Origin: Cryptomeria japonica
Lineage: Eukaryota > Streptophyta > Pinopsida > Cupressales > Cupressaceae
Assembly (NCBI RefSeq): GCF_030272615.1
Contig: NC_081405.1
Coordinates: 574,971,752-575,035,751, forward strand
DNA: 64,000 nt
Direction of reading: 5' to 3'
In this document: positions 11,147 to 23,361 of the stretch, in pieces
Position numbering within the stretch: the first letter of the stretch is position 1
Layout: every line of letters starts with the position of its first letter
Made by a program: the position numbers and the translations under genes
Notes under the pieces: generated by a model
Told to the model about the DNA's origin: nothing
The model's database searches: none
Seen by the model: only the letters and a program-made list of their open reading frames with translations

Positions 11147-11594
11147 CTTGTCATCTCCACCAAAGATGATGGTTCATTTACAACTTGCTCACTGTCAGTT
11201 TCCTCAGTCTTCTCAGAGGATTCATCAACTCTTACATTGATGCTTTCCATAATTCTCCGAGTCCTATTGTTGTAGCACTTGAAAGCTTTACTAGAACCTT
11301 GCAGTGATGCCAACTGCATGTGCAATATCCAGTCTGCTATGCACTACATAATGCAACTTGCCAATCATTGATCGCTATTCCTTCTCATCAACCAGTGCAG
11401 AATCATCCTCCTTTGTCAATTTGTAACCGGTCACCATCGGTGTACCAACCGGTTTGCTCACTGCTAGTTTCCTTAGTCTTCTCAGAGGATTCATCAACTC
11501 TTACATTGATGCTTTCCATAATTCTCCAAGTCCTATTGTTGTAGCACTTGAAAGCTTTTCTGGAACCTTGCAGTGATGCCAATTGCATATGCAA
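11147..11594 (-). repeat. Copia A internal rearrangement: reiterated hinge and RT segments
   Basis: Two extra copies of a hinge segment (normal copy about 12752-12876, encoding RRIMESINVRVDESSEKT) occur at about 11174-11293 and 11456-11560. Each is joined to a copy of the reverse transcriptase segment starting GGAACCTTGCAGTGATGCC. Joints fall at short shared stretches such as GAAAGCTTT and GGTTTGCT. The product is a mosaic in which the element jumps back upstream twice. Copies are close but not identical, so the steps predate some of the point mutations. Confidence 0.8.
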
Positions 11595-13122
11595 TATCCG
11601 GTCTGCTATGCACTACATAATGCAACTTGCCAATCATTGATCGGTATTCCTTCTCATCAACCAGTGTAGAATCATCCTCCTTTGTAAATTTGCAACCAGT
11701 CACCATCGGTGTACCAACCGGTTTTCTATCTTCCATGCCAAAATTTGTCAACACCTCTTTGATATATTTGGACTGAGTGATGAAGATTCCATCTTTTATC
11801 TGCTGGATCTGCAGTCCAATGAAGAACTTAATCTCCCATATGAGTGACATCTCAAACTCTTTCTTCATCTCATCAGCAAACTCATGACTCATCTTGTCAT
11901 CTCCACCAAAGATGATGTCATCAACAAAAACTTCACAGATCAAAATCTGATCTCCTTCAGACTTCAAGTAGATATTGCTATCTTCACTTGTTCTCTCAAA
12001 TCCAATCTTCACAAGATGGGAATGTATGCACTCATACCATGCCCTAGCTGCTTGCTTTAGACCATATAATGCTTTATGTAGCCTACATACCATGTCACTA
12101 TCTTCAGATAGGGTAAACCCATCTGGTTACTCAATATACACCTTCTCTTCAAGTACACCATTTAGGAATGCAGATTTTACATCCATTTGATATACCTTGA
12201 ATCTCTTAAAAGCTGCATATACAAGAAGCATACGAACTCCATCCAATCTGGCTACAGGAGCAAAGCTTTCTCCATAGTCTTCACCTTCTTCTTGAGCATA
12301 TCGTTTATATACTAGTTTGGCTTTATTCCTAATCACTGTGCCATCCTCATTCAACTTATATCTGAACACCCATTTGGTGCTAATGACATTTTTATGTTCT
12401 GGTGTGGGTACCAAGGACCATGTACCATTTTTCTCTATCTGGTCAAGTTCTTCTTCCATTGCCTTGATCCAGTCTTCATCTTTATGAGCCTCTTTGAATG
12501 ACTTAGGCTCAAATTCAGAGATCATACATGAGTTTTCTCTGATCTTTCTTCTGGTAAGGATTCCTGCATCCTTATCACCTATGATCTGCTTGGGATCATG
12601 ATTCAACTTGACATACCGAGGAATGGTCCTAACTGGTTCTTTTTGCTTTTCTTCTTCATCCTCATCTTCATCAGTATCAGCATTCACCGGTTTAGGAACA
12701 CTATTATTGGTACTCGGTTGACTGACAACCGGTTCCCAAAAGGTTGCAACCAGTTCATTTATAGCTTTCTCACTATCAGTTTCCTTAGTCTTCTCAGAGG
12801 ATTCATCAACTCTTACATTGATGCTTTCCATAATTCTCCGAGTCCTATTATTGTAGCACTTGAAGGCTTTACTCTTGGTGGAATATCCTATAAATATTCC
12901 CTCATCACATTTAGCTTCAAATTTACCTTGGTGTTCACTCCTCTTGATGTAACATTTTCTACCAAATACCTTAAAGTAGTTAACCATAGGTGTCTTACCG
13001 ATCCAATACTCATAAGGAGTTTTGTCCTTACCCTTTGTGATGAGTACCCAGTTCATAGTGTAGACTGCAGTGCTCACTGCTTCTCTCCAAAAGGTGTGAG
13101 CAACCTTTCCTTGGATCAACAT
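11533..13122 (-). pseudogene. Copia A hinge and reverse transcriptase
   Basis: The frame 12127-13122 has the copia reverse transcriptase start (WIKAMEEELDQIEKNGTWSL, KWVFRYKLNEDG, FAPVARLDGVRM, QMDVKSAFLNG). One in-frame stop follows YIE, then the frame continues as 11533-12093 with LHKALYGLKQAARAWYE and the catalytic FVDDIIFG (the YVDD box). The acidic hinge (DTDEDEDEEEKQKE) precedes the polymerase. The last residues before 11533 run into the rearranged joint. The polymerase copies the element RNA in virus-like particles. The two catalytic aspartates are present but the stop makes this copy inactive. Confidence 0.88.
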
Positions 13123-13147
13123 GGTTCCAGCTGCTTTGAACCACAGT

Positions 13148-13867
13148 CTATTTATTCCTCTTTGCTAGGCCATTCTGTTGTGGAGTTCGGGGGGCAGACA
13201 ACTGTCTCTTGATGCCAATTTCTTCACAATACTTGTTGAATTCACTGGAAGTGAATTCCCCTCCTTGATCAGTTCTGAGACATTTGATCCTTTTACCGCT
13301 TTCCTTCTCCACTAATACTCTAAAAGATTTGAATTTCCCAAAAGCTTCAGACTTGTCTTTGAAGAATGTGACCCACATCATTCTTGAGCAGTCACCAGTG
13401 AGAATCATGAAGTACCTATCACCCTGCACACTTCTATTTTTCATAGGACCACATAAATCAGTATGCACAAGATCAAGCAAGTTGTCAGCAGTGAAAGATT
13501 TACCTTTAAATGTTGAGGAAGACATTTTCCCCAATTGACATTCTCTACACAAGGTATTATCCGGTTTGCTTAGCACCGGCAACCCTCTAACTACCTTGAT
13601 CTTACTAGCCTTCACAATGTTATCATAGTTCACATGGAAGAATCTCCTATGCCATATCCAGCTATCATCAAGCTTAGCCACAAGACATGTACTTATATTT
13701 GCATTCAAATGAAATAGGTTACCTTTAGTCTGCATGCCAGTGGCTACCAATTTACTATCTTTACCTTTGATTCTACAAACTCCATTCTTGAATTGCAGAG
13801 TGAGACCACTGTCATTTAGATGGGCAACACTTAGAAGGTTGTGTCTGAGACCATCAACCCAATACAC
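13148..13867 (-). pseudogene. Copia A GAG-pre-integrase and integrase core
   Basis: The 239-codon frame contains the pre-integrase zinc region (WIWHRRFFHVN ... LCRECQLGK, His-His-Cys-Cys), then the DDE core with LVHTDLCGPM (first Asp) and CLRTDQGGEFTS (second Asp). The end, TPQQNGLAKRNK, is where the catalytic Glu normally lies (NG-x-AER), so Glu reads Lys or is shifted here. A frameshift follows, and the rest of the integrase is in the frame starting 13122. The enzyme inserts element DNA with a 5-bp stagger, matching the TAATC duplication. Confidence 0.88.
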
Positions 13868-13885
13868 ATTGTCAGCACTACTCTT

Positions 13886-15067
13886 TTAATTCAAAGAGAT
13901 GGACCCTTTGCCTTTGACCATGCATGGTGCATCATTGCCAAAGCGAACCACACCACCATCATACTCCTCTAAGGATAGAAACTTTCTCTGGTCACCAGTC
14001 ATATGGTGAGAATAGCCACTGTCAATGATCCACTCATTCGAATCATCAAACCGGGAGACAAGAGCCTTCTTCTCTGCCACATCTTCCTTTACAACAACAA
14101 ACACAATGTCTTCATTCTCTTCATCTTCTGATTCCTCATCTGTGACACCTTCATCAACTACCACAAAACAATTTCTCTGGTTTCCTCCTTTGAATTTCTT
14201 GAACCTTTCTAGTTTATCCTTGTTGTCACTATTAGGACAGTTCATAGCAATATGTCCTATCTGGTTATAGGAGAAACATTTCAAAGGAAGCTTACCTTTG
14301 TATTTACCAGTCCCTTTTGGAAATCTCCTGGCAAGAAGAGCTTCAAATTCCATCAAAAACTCTTCATACTTCATTTCTCTATTCTGATTAGGTTCCCCAC
14401 TAGTGCTAGCCTCTTTCCCTCTTCTGGATGGTATAGCAGAAGCTTTGAAAGCTGATTCTATCTTTTGAACACTACCATCAAAACTATTCAGCTCATAGGC
14501 TATCAACTTGGCTATGATGGAGTCCAAGGATACCTTAGACTTGTCTATTGATCTCAGCTCCTAAATAGCAGCAACCCTTATTGCATAGACCGACAACAGG
14601 GATCTCAGGACTTTACTTACCACAATGGAATCTTCTATTTTGCCACCTGCACTCTTTATTTCTCTAACAATTGTTTTGATTCTTATTCCATACTGTTGAA
14701 TGGTCTCTCCTTCAACCATCTGCATGTCTTCAAACTTTCCTCTCAAGCTCTCTTCCATGGCCTATTTTACATGCTCATCACCACCATAGATATTTTCAAG
14801 AGCATCCCATACCTCTTTGGAATTTGGCTTGTCTTGAACATCAATAAACTCAATGTTAGATAGACTACTAATGAGGGCTTCCATGACTTGCCCATTTTCT
14901 TGTATCTCTATCTTTTGGTCATCGGTGACAGTACCGGTAGAAACAACATATACATTTTCAACATAACTCCAGTGTTGAACACCCATGCTTTTCATGAATA
15001 TCTTCATCTTGTCTTTCCATATACCAAAATTTTCCCTGTTGAACTTTGGACCTTCCCTCTTCATCAT
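13886..15067 (-). pseudogene. Copia A gag and protease
   Basis: Translation starts MMKREGPKFNREN at 15067. The gag continues with an in-frame TAG at 14762-14764, then MEESLRGKFEDMQM (14561-14758), another stop, then 13886-14527. The last part carries a zinc knuckle in which the second Cys is replaced (CFSYNQIGHIAMNC) and the protease region with WIIDSGYSHHMTGD, where DSG is the aspartic protease active site. Stops at three places make it a pseudogene. Gag packages the RNA; the protease cleaves the polyprotein. Confidence 0.88.
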
Positions 15068-15122
15068 TAGACTAGGATCTTTTCCTCAACCGGTTAAGCT
15101 TACAACACAGAGGACCTAGAGT

Positions 15123-15134
15123 GCTCTGATACCA
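15123..15134 (-). other. Copia A primer-binding site
   Basis: The minus strand reads TGGTATCAGAGC, an exact 12-base complement of the initiator tRNA-Met 3' end, two bases from the LTR at 15137. Confidence 0.92.
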
Positions 15135-15136
15135 AT

Positions 15137-16735
15137 TGATAACTCAATGATAAACCACTAGTACCAAACCGGTACTGAGAGCGGGGGGTGAGTCAGTACC
15201 AACACAAATATAGTCAAAAACTAGTTTGACAACAAATACCCCAAATGACTGATAAACAGGGATACCGGTAAAACAGAGTGCAACCGGTAACATCCAGTAT
15301 AGCTCAATCAGTCATGAACCGGTCACTCAATAAGATTTCCTCTTAACTCAATACTACAGTATCATTATATTCTCATGCATAAACCAGTAAACTTGACCAT
15401 CAGATCTTCACAACAATGAGTTCAGTATGTTTTATAGATAGGCATAAAACATAAAACCTTCATGTGCTTAACAGATGAAACAAAGCATCACAAGATAGAA
15501 GCATTTCACATGACACACATAATTTTCACGTGGAAACCCAACTAGGAAAAACCACAGTGGGGATGAATACCCACAAGCTGCTTTTTGAACTCTTTAGAAG
15601 TTCGCTCTGTTAGGAGCCTTGTCCGATTAAGAACATTACAATAGGTTCTGGTAAGAACCGATCTTGTTAAGGATCACCCGGTTAAGGGATACCCAATTAA
15701 GGGTTAAACCCGGTAGGGTCACCTTGTTAGAGGATTTCAAGAACTCAATAGCTGAAAGGATCTCCTAAGCTTCTCTAGCTTCTTAGAACTCATTAGCCTT
15801 GAGTTACCCGGTTAAGGGATTTGAAACAAGCCGGTTAAGACCACCCGATTTAAGGGATTTTGAATCGAGCCAGTTAAGGCTACCCTGTTAGGGGATTTTA
15901 CAACTATTGAAGTGGTTAGAGATCAACAGGTATTAAAATGATTTGTTAACAACACTTAATGCTAATGTAGATCCGTTTAGGCTCCTGTTTTCCTTCTGCA
16001 CATTCACTTTGCAGGTATCTCTTCTCTCCTTTGGTCTAGCAAGAATCGCGTATCACTTTCCTTGGATACACACTCACAACTTTTGCCAACAACCTTAGAA
16101 AGAAACCCAACATCGACTTTATAGGAGATATATAGGTCGGTAGAAAAAACCTAAACCCTAAACCTGTTAGGTTAAGCAATTCATAATGGTTCGATCCTGA
16201 CTGTTGAATCATGCTGCATTAAATGCAACAATCTTGAATCGATCTCAAGATATTCTCTATCATCCATTATCCATCGTTTTCATGGTAGTGGATAACCTAT
16301 CAAGCATTATCACCGTTTGACTGACTTCGCACATTCCCGAGGTAGATAGGAATAGTCATCTTCATTCAAGATCCTTCATGGACATAGAGCTTATGTGGCA
16401 ACACAATCTGTGCTTCATCATACTGCTAACTCATCACACAAAGCTCACCGATTGAGTCACATAGAATTGAGGTACTCCAATCGGAAACCCCAAAGTGGAA
16501 GCAACCTATCAACCAGTAGTCATATAGTGCTTCCATGTGCCGGTTAACATAACTTCATTCCAGTTCACCTTGAACAAATATGCCGCTTCACTTTGGCATA
16601 TAAACCAGTTCACACATATGCCGGTTCCTCTCTCTTCACTTATCACATGTGCGGGTTCACACTATGTCCCATATTGACATCAATGACAACATACAATATC
16701 ATTATGTCTTCATGCTGATTCACATAATGCCAACA
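15137..16735 (-). repeat. Copia A 5' LTR
   Basis: It begins TGATAACTCAATGA and ends CCAACA on the plus strand, length 1599 bp, and pairs along its length with 8363-9985. It contains the same purine box, hairpin (about 15552-15576) and GGTTAAGG iterations. The right flank is TAATC. Confidence 0.92.
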
Positions 16736-16740
16736 TAATC

Positions 16741-17200
16741 TCCCTTCACAAGTTAAATATTTCATGATATATAATGCTATTGCTTTCCATTCGGGAGGAA
16801 GGGATTCTCTTCTCGTCCCTTGCTTATATGTTACAAAAGTTGGGTCATCTGGTCGCATGAATTTTGCCTTCATACTATGTGCATCCTTTTATTCAAGGTA
16901 TTTTTCCTCATCTGCTTGCAACCTTAATACTTATGTAATATTCTCTTCTATCACGATAACTCTTAATCCTTTCACTTGAGATTCCCCATCAGAAAATGTA
17001 CAAATGAATTCTTTTGTAGTATCCTCATTGAACTTAGTTAGCTTAAGAAAATATTCTAACTAGCCACTATTGCAGAATTCAAGCTCACAAACTTGGTCTT
17101 GTCGAACAATATTATGCACTGTAGGTTCATGGTGAACTGGCGGACCATACATTGCAATACTAGCACTCACAATTCCCCATTTATAGAAATATACCCAATT
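16741..17200 (-). pseudogene. Gag-like frame, proximal half, interrupted by Copia A
   Basis: Read on the minus strand in one frame from about 17200, the sequence gives NWVYFYKWGIVSASIAMYGP (candidate start ATG at 17152-17150), then LEYFLKLTKFNEDTTKEF, VKGLRVIVIEENIT and KAKFMRPDDPTFVTYKQGTR, with three in-frame stops. It then meets the Copia A insertion and resumes at 8362. The order and composition look like the N-terminal region of a plant retroelement gag-type protein, but I cannot name the family. It is the same frame whose charged tail lies at 6738-8112. Confidence 0.45.
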
Positions 17201-17879
17201 TCGTCTAAACTCTGTAAATTCTCAAAAGAAAATATGCTTTGCTTGCAAATAACCTAGCTACAACTTCAAAATAACTCAACGCAAGCAAAAAATGGCAGCC
17301 ACAGAATGTATAGCAATAGGAACAGAGTACATTCATGTCACACCAAACCTAAGTAATTTAAATTTAAACTTTTATTTGATCTATGACATAAGATTTATCC
17401 GTGAAAATAATTCATCATCGTACTTCCCCCCCAACTTAAGGCTAAATAGGTGTCCACACATGCAGAGGATGATGAAAAAGAACGACTTATGCAATTATCA
17501 TGATGATTTGAAATGTGGTTTAATAAATGTATGCAACAAAAAAATAAATACACACGAGCATACCTAATATTGTGCCATAATGACAACAATTGGAGAAATC
17601 CATTACGGATAGAGTCGATCCACTATGTACGGAAAGTGAGGTGGAGAGATGAAGCAGAATGATACAAAAGAGTGATGAGTGAGTACAAAAATGGAATATT
17701 TATTGGTGAAGAAGGGTACTTTCATGGGAAATGGAAATATTTATTATGTGCATGCAACAAGAAATTATGATAAAGGGAGAACGACAAGTCCTCCTTTTGC
17801 TATAGGAATCTTGAAATTTTCCTAAGAAATGAATTATCGCAAGAACTCCTCTTTGCAAAGAGGCATATGATGGAGATGC
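17201..17879. other. Spacer, possible 3' end of the gypsy element
   Basis: No gene is supported. A minus-strand purine run (CTTAAGTTGGGGGGAAG, near 17427-17443) is of the kind that forms a gypsy polypurine tract, which would place a 3' LTR to its left. I could not match a convincing LTR there against 23385-24438. Confidence 0.3.
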
Positions 17880-18880
17880 AACCAATGGCCATTTACCAAC
17901 AATTTGATTACAGGATCAATAGTAGCCAACTGTATTGCACCATTTGGAAATGTTTCAATCACCTTATAAGGCCCTAACCAGTGTGTCTGCAGTTTGCGTT
18001 GATTCAAAATTATTTCTATGTACTACAAGGAATATTTCCTTCTTTCATCTAAGGCATTAATCTACAGGAGCCTATCTTGTTGAGCTGGAGATAGAGTCAT
18101 ATCTAAGGCTATGGTTTTTCAAAGTATTTTATGCTCAAACTCTGCAGGCATCATAGCTAATTTCCCATACACCATCTCAAAAGGTGTAAAACCTGTAGTT
18201 TTTTTTCATGTGTTCCTATATGCCCAAAGCACTTCAAGCAATCTACTAGACCAGTCCTTATGATGAAGGGCTACTATTTTGGTGAGTATAGATTCAATCT
18301 CCCTATTGGTGATCTTAGCCTGCCCATTTGCTTGAGGATGGTAGGGGGTTGATTTCCTATGCCTTATATTATATTCATTGACCAAGGTTGTGATCAAAGT
18401 TGAAGAAAATAGTGCCCCTCGATCAGTCACAATCTTCCGCAGAATGCCATATCTTGTAAAGATCTCCTCATACAAAAATTTTGCTATCTTATTATCTCTT
18501 GCATGCTTGAATTACTTCACCTCAACCCATTTTGTAATATAGTCAATGAACACTAGAATGTATGACCTACCATTTGAGGGTGGATCAATTGTTCTAACAA
18601 AATCTAACTCCCATTTGTCAAATAGTGTAATAACCACCTATGGATGTAGAGGAATCTCATTAGATTGAGTTGGTATGCCCATCCTCTGACATCTATCACA
18701 TTTTTCTAGTATACTTGACTACATCTTTGTGCAAAGTTGGCCAGTAATAACCTGTATTTAATATCTTTATAGTTGGTCTCTTAGCAGTAAAGTGGCCTCC
18801 ACAAGGCTCATCATGACAAGCATGAATAATATCATAGGTTTCATCTTCTCGAATACACCATCTCATAACTTGATCTAGCC
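17880..18880 (-). pseudogene. Gypsy D integrase
   Basis: The zinc region (HACHDEPCGGHFTAKRP, then a lost Cys pair) is at the end of the 18696-19244 frame. The core has FIDYITKWVE (first Asp, near 18540), VTDRGALFSS (second Asp) and PYHPQANGQAKITNRE, where Lys replaces the catalytic Glu. The C-terminal domain follows with GPYKVIETFPNGAIQLATID near 17900-17990. Integrase inserts the cDNA. The Glu to Lys change alone should abolish catalysis, and in-frame stops agree. Confidence 0.85.
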
Positions 18881-20299
18881 CTATATAGAATAAGCAATTT
18901 GCTATCCATAAAAAATTGAAGCTCTTTTCTACAAGTAACCTTCTTTCTTTGGGGGAGAAATGAGGGGGAATTTTGTTGGCTAGTAAGTAATTAGCTATGT
19001 TAGCATACCATGGAGTGTGCACAATAATTGAAAATAAATGTTCATCTGAAAAAGAATCATCAATGGCTATAGGATCATCCTTTGTTTGAAGTTTGGACAA
19101 AAAATCTGCCACTACATTTTCCTTACCTGGCTTGTCTATTATAGTGATGTCAAATTCTTGCATCAGCAATAACCACCATGCCAATCTATCAGAAATAGAA
19201 CTTTTATTCATAATGTACGTGATGGTTGCATGATTAGTATGCACAAATATCTGATAGCTAGTGATGTAGTGTCAGAATTTGTTAAGGGTATAGATAACAA
19301 CTAATATTTCCTTTTCTGTAACAATATAATTTAACTCATGTGCCTGCAAATTTTTGCTAATATAATAAATTGCATTCTCTAAAACTCCTTCTTTCTATCC
19401 CAAAACTACTCCAATTGCAAAATATAATGCATCAGTGTGAATGTGAAAAGGGAGAGACCAATCAGATCCTTTGAACACATGAGCTTGGGTTAAAGCTCTC
19501 TTGATTTTAAAAAATGACTCTTCACATGCTGGCACCCATTCAAATACAACATCCTTTGTCAAGAGAGAATATAGAGACCTTGCCATCTTACTAAAGTCCT
19601 TTATAAACCTTCTATAGTAGCCTACATGGCCTAAGAAACTTCTTACATCCTTTCATTTTGCAGGAGCAAGGAGGCTGAGTATAACATTAATTTTGGCACG
19701 GTCAGCTTGAATGCCTTCTTGAGAAATACGATGCCTAATAATATCCTTTCTTGCATCATTGTGAAGCATTTCTCACTATTTAGGGACAAATTATGATCTT
19801 CACACCACTGCAATACTTTGCCAAGGTTTTGCAATTCTTCCTCAAAAGTAACCCCATAAGCAGTGAAATTGTCCATGTAGATTTCCATGCAATCATTGGA
19901 AATATCTGAAAATATACTAAGGATAGCCCTCTAAAAGGTTGTAGGAGCATTGCATAGACCAAATGGTAGGACTGAATAGGCATACGCTCCCCAAGGGTAG
20001 GTGAAGATTTTATTTTCCTGGTCTTCTGGAATAATTCTAATTTGATTGTAACCACTTAACCCATCCATAAATGAAAAGTACTATTTTCCTACTAAAGAAT
20101 ATAGTACCTAATCAATGAAAGGAAGTGAGAAACATTCTTTCTTAGTAGAAGTGTTGAGCTCCCTATAGTCCACACAAACTCTCCATTTACCTCCTTTCTT
20201 AGGGACTATGACCAAAGGGGATACCCATAAATTGTCTGAAATAGGATAAATGAACCCTCCATTGAGTAACCTTTGTAGTTCTTCCTTAATTATTTCCAT
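18696..20299 (-). pseudogene. Gypsy D reverse transcriptase and RNase H
   Basis: Reverse transcriptase begins near 20299 (EELQRLLNGGFIYPI, WVSPLVIVPKKGGKWR, CVDYRELNTST). The catalytic box reads EIYMDNFTAYG at 19888, Asn replacing the second Asp of YMDD. Next come SLNSEKCFTM, then FEWVPACEESFFKIK and HTDALYFAIGVVLG at 19395-19586 (RNase H start), and HTNHATITYIMN with WLLLMQEFDITI and KENVVADFLSKL at 18696-19244. Frames change several times. The family is clear, but the copy is dead. Confidence 0.87.
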
Positions 20300-20334
20300 T
20301 GATGTAGGATTAATCCTTCACTGAGGTTGTCTAA

Positions 20335-21250
20335 CTAGCTTACAATTTCTTTGATATAAATTCTATGAGCACACAATTTAGGATCTAATCCCTTCATATA
20401 ATGATAATCCCATGCAAAGGCCAGTTTATGGGTCTTGAGTAGTTCTGCTATAGACAATATTTGGTCTTCTATTAGCTGGCAATTGACATTCAAGTGCATT
20501 CCTGAAGCAACCTCTACCTGAGTAATTGACTTTATCACAGATACTTCAGATAAACAAGAGGTTTGGATCTCTTGTGGTAGCAAGGTATGAAGTATATCTG
20601 TAGCGGCTGGAGAATCCAAAGAACTGGTAAATGGAAGGAGAGTATGCAAAAGACATGTTGGAATACTAGGTAACTACTGAGTTGCACCATAATGATTTAT
20701 CATGATATTAGAGAGTACCTTATCATCTTCCTAGAGTTCTATGAATAGTTCCTTGGCCAACATCATAAGTTGCTGAATATAATTAAATTCCTCTACATCT
20801 TCTCCTAAATTTGGCCACACTACTTTCTCTTGATCAAGTTGGGGTTATGTAGGAGAATAAAGTGCAAGAATTTTAGTGGTGGTACCATCTAAAATGGTCA
20901 TGTCCCTTGATCTACAACCTATAAATGCATCAGCTGTAACAAGCCAAGGTCTTCCCAAAATCACTAGATATCCCTCTAATGTTTCTTTAGGAGAAATTAT
21001 CATAAAATCAGCTAGATATTCCCAAGAACATAGTGTGACAATATTATCCTCAACCATCCCATCAGGTCATATGGTGGAGCTATCTGCAAGCTGTAAGAAT
21101 TTTGGGGTAGACTGAAGACTAGTAATACTGACTTACTACATGAGATCCTTGGTCATCACATTTATTGATTCTCCTAAATCTATCAGGGCATTCTTAATTT
21201 GAGTTCCATTGATGACTACCTTCACAACAGGACTACCTGGGTCAGAATAC
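20335..21250 (-). pseudogene. Gypsy D protease and linker
   Basis: Near 21140-21230 the minus strand encodes VVKVVINGTQIKNALIDLG followed by ESINVM, the retropepsin active-site region with Leu replacing the usual Thr/Ser of DTG/DSG. The frame 20845-21057 continues with GYLVILGRPWLVTADAFIG, the conserved second half (ILGRPWL). The frame 20335-20649 is the linker into reverse transcriptase. The protease processes the polyprotein. Confidence 0.75.
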
Positions 21251-22187
21251 TTAGCGACAACAACTTCTCCTAACATAATATCAGCCAATTGTCCTACTAC
21301 ATGGACTATTTGTTGGTCCTTTTTCTTTCATCCAGGTTTATTTAAACATGCATCCTTAATAGATTTTTCATATATGGGAATATCCTTAATAGCTTGGAAT
21401 AGTGGAATATTTACACATATATGTTTTAATTGGTCAATAAGATCAAAGGCTATGTCATCCTACTGCCTAGTCACTTCTACTTGCAATCTTTGAGGAAATG
21501 GAGGTGTTCTAATAGTTGTGCTAGTAGTTTTAGTTTGAGGTACTTGTTTAGGATCTGTAGCTTGGTCAGGTGTATTATCTCGTACAACCTCCTCAGATGG
21601 TAATTATGTTATAAATGGAAGATATGGGGCAGGTAAAGTTGTTCCTTATCTTAATTGAATATCACTTATGTTGAGAGAGTATGTATTAGGATCAATTGAG
21701 TATACTTTCTTCTATTGCTGAGGTTTATTATTAGGATTTGGCAAAGGCTATATTGGTAGTTGAGTTGGCTTGGGTGGAGCAGCATTAGGAGCTGGTGGCA
21801 TTAAAGATGGCTGTTGGGACTATTATGGAGGCTGCAACAAACCAAAGGATTGGTATGACCATTGCTAATCTCACCTCCATTGAGGTGACTATTACTAGTT
21901 ACCCTGAGGTTGTGACTAATTCCCTTGTGGTTGCTGTCATTGAAAGGAAGGGCTTTAATAATTAGGCCAAAAATTTTGGGAGTCCTTCCAAGATTGAGGA
22001 GTATAATTCTCAAAGTTTGGGAATATATTGGTTGCCACTGATTTCTTTGTCCATAAGAATTCATATAAGGACCAGAAAAATATAATGGATCTTGTGGCAT
22101 ACCTTGTCTCGGGGGCCATGGCCTTCGCTATGCAACATAGAATATTTTTTCATCATCTCTATAAACTGTCTTGAAGTATGGAGGAGC
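21251..22187 (-). pseudogene. Gypsy D gag C-terminal region
   Basis: This is a low-complexity Pro/Gln/Asn-rich stretch (for example the frame 21801-22100 with PQDPLYFSGPYMNSYGQRN) between the gag core and the protease. It is typical of Athila/Tat gag tails. No zinc knuckle could be read. Confidence 0.5.
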
Positions 22188-23080
22188 CTACTGGCTATCA
22201 ATTTTATCAAGGAGCTTACACTTGCAGTCCTTTTTCTTCTGCCTACAATGAGGAAAAAAATCAACAAGCATCGCCTCCGCTTCTTCGCGCTTTTTCTTTT
22301 CTTGGAGTGTATCCAACTGAGTAGCCATGTTGTTAATAATATTCTCTTTAAAGTCCTTTAGAAAACAAGTTATCTCCATCCTTGAAACTGTTGTAGATGC
22401 TTTTGCAGCTAAAGATCCAGGCCTATTGTATATACCTTTCTTGGCAAAAGCTCTGGAGTATTTTTGACAAATCTTCCTGATGTCATCCAATGGAGCTTGG
22501 GTAATGTCTCCTCCTCCCATGAGGTCCATTGAGTCAATACAATCCTCGTTGATTCCCCTTAGAAAAATCAATTTCAAAGATTCTTCACTCAAGGTGTTAT
22601 GCTTAAATTTCCTGACACTAAATAGAAACCTCTCAAGATAATCTTCCAGACTTTTATCTTCTTCTTGTGTCATTTGAAAGATATCATCACCATGTCGATC
22701 CATTCCTCTATAGTAATCTTTATACTTCTCCAAGAATTTTTCTTTCATTTCATCCTAGGAAGTTATACATCTCTACCTAAACTCATAAACCACCAAAGAG
22801 CATCTTCTTTCAGAGTAGCAGGAAATAGCTCGAGTTTATGGGCATCGGTGGTATAATCATAACTTCTGCAGATAATATGAAATTCAAACAGAAAGGTATC
22901 TGGATCTTCAGTGACCAAGCCATAGAACTTTAAAAGAGAGGAGGCGTGTATATTTTTTAAATTGGCATTATCATACAATTTAGGAATAGGGAATTCAAAT
23001 GTTGGGTTTATAGGTGGAGGAGGGCCTCCTACTCTGCCTCCTAGAGGATTTCCCGCCATTGGTCCTTGATAAAGAACCAA
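22188..23080 (-). pseudogene. Gypsy D gag core
   Basis: Translation starts MVLYQGPMAGNPLGGRVGG at 23080 and carries the retrotransposon gag domain: FEFHIICRSYDY, ELFPATLKEDALWWF, then KFLEKYKDYYRGMDRH, EDKSLEDYLERFLFSVRKF and IFLRGINEDCIDSMDLMGG. A one-base deletion near 22762 shifts the frame between the two halves (22763-23080 and 22188-22748), and a Trp codon next to it has become TAG. Gag forms the particle. Confidence 0.85.
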
Positions 23081-23361
23081 AGGTAAAATATTCCATTCGA
23101 GGGGTTCATTTAAGAGTCAAGGTCTCCTTCTAATAAATAAAAACAACTTGATTTCTTGCTTGCACAAAATCTTTAAGAAAATAATTTATATCTATGGATT
23201 GATTTGAGCTTATTTTAGGAACAAAATGTGAGGGAAGAAACCTTCCTAATGTTTCCCTTCTTGTCCTATGCATGCAGGTTCTATAAGTGAATTCTAAGAA
23301 CTATAAAAGAAAATTGAAAATCTTAAAACTAATGGCTACAATAGATTCTTAGTTTGGCACC

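Larger units (their letters stand above)
8363..16735 (-). mobile_element. Copia A: near-complete Ty1/copia retrotransposon
   Basis: This minus-strand element has two LTRs (8363-9985 and 15137-16735), an initiator-Met primer site, a polypurine tract and gag-pol in copia order (gag, protease, integrase, reverse transcriptase, RNase H). It is flanked by the perfect 5-bp repeat TAATC at 8358-8362 and 16736-16740. The coding region carries several in-frame stops, a frameshift near the integrase/hinge boundary and a rearrangement in the reverse transcriptase. The LTRs differ by several bases per hundred by eye, so it is not a very recent insertion. It landed inside the gag-like frame at 8113-8362/16741-17200. 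Confidence 0.93.

Noticed and set aside
12598-13212. 204-codon plus-strand frame
   Set aside because: It is a shadow of the Copia A integrase, hinge and reverse transcriptase region on the minus strand.
17201-17450. 3' LTR of gypsy D
   Set aside because: A polypurine-like run is present, but I could not align the sequence to its left with the 5' LTR well enough to annotate it.
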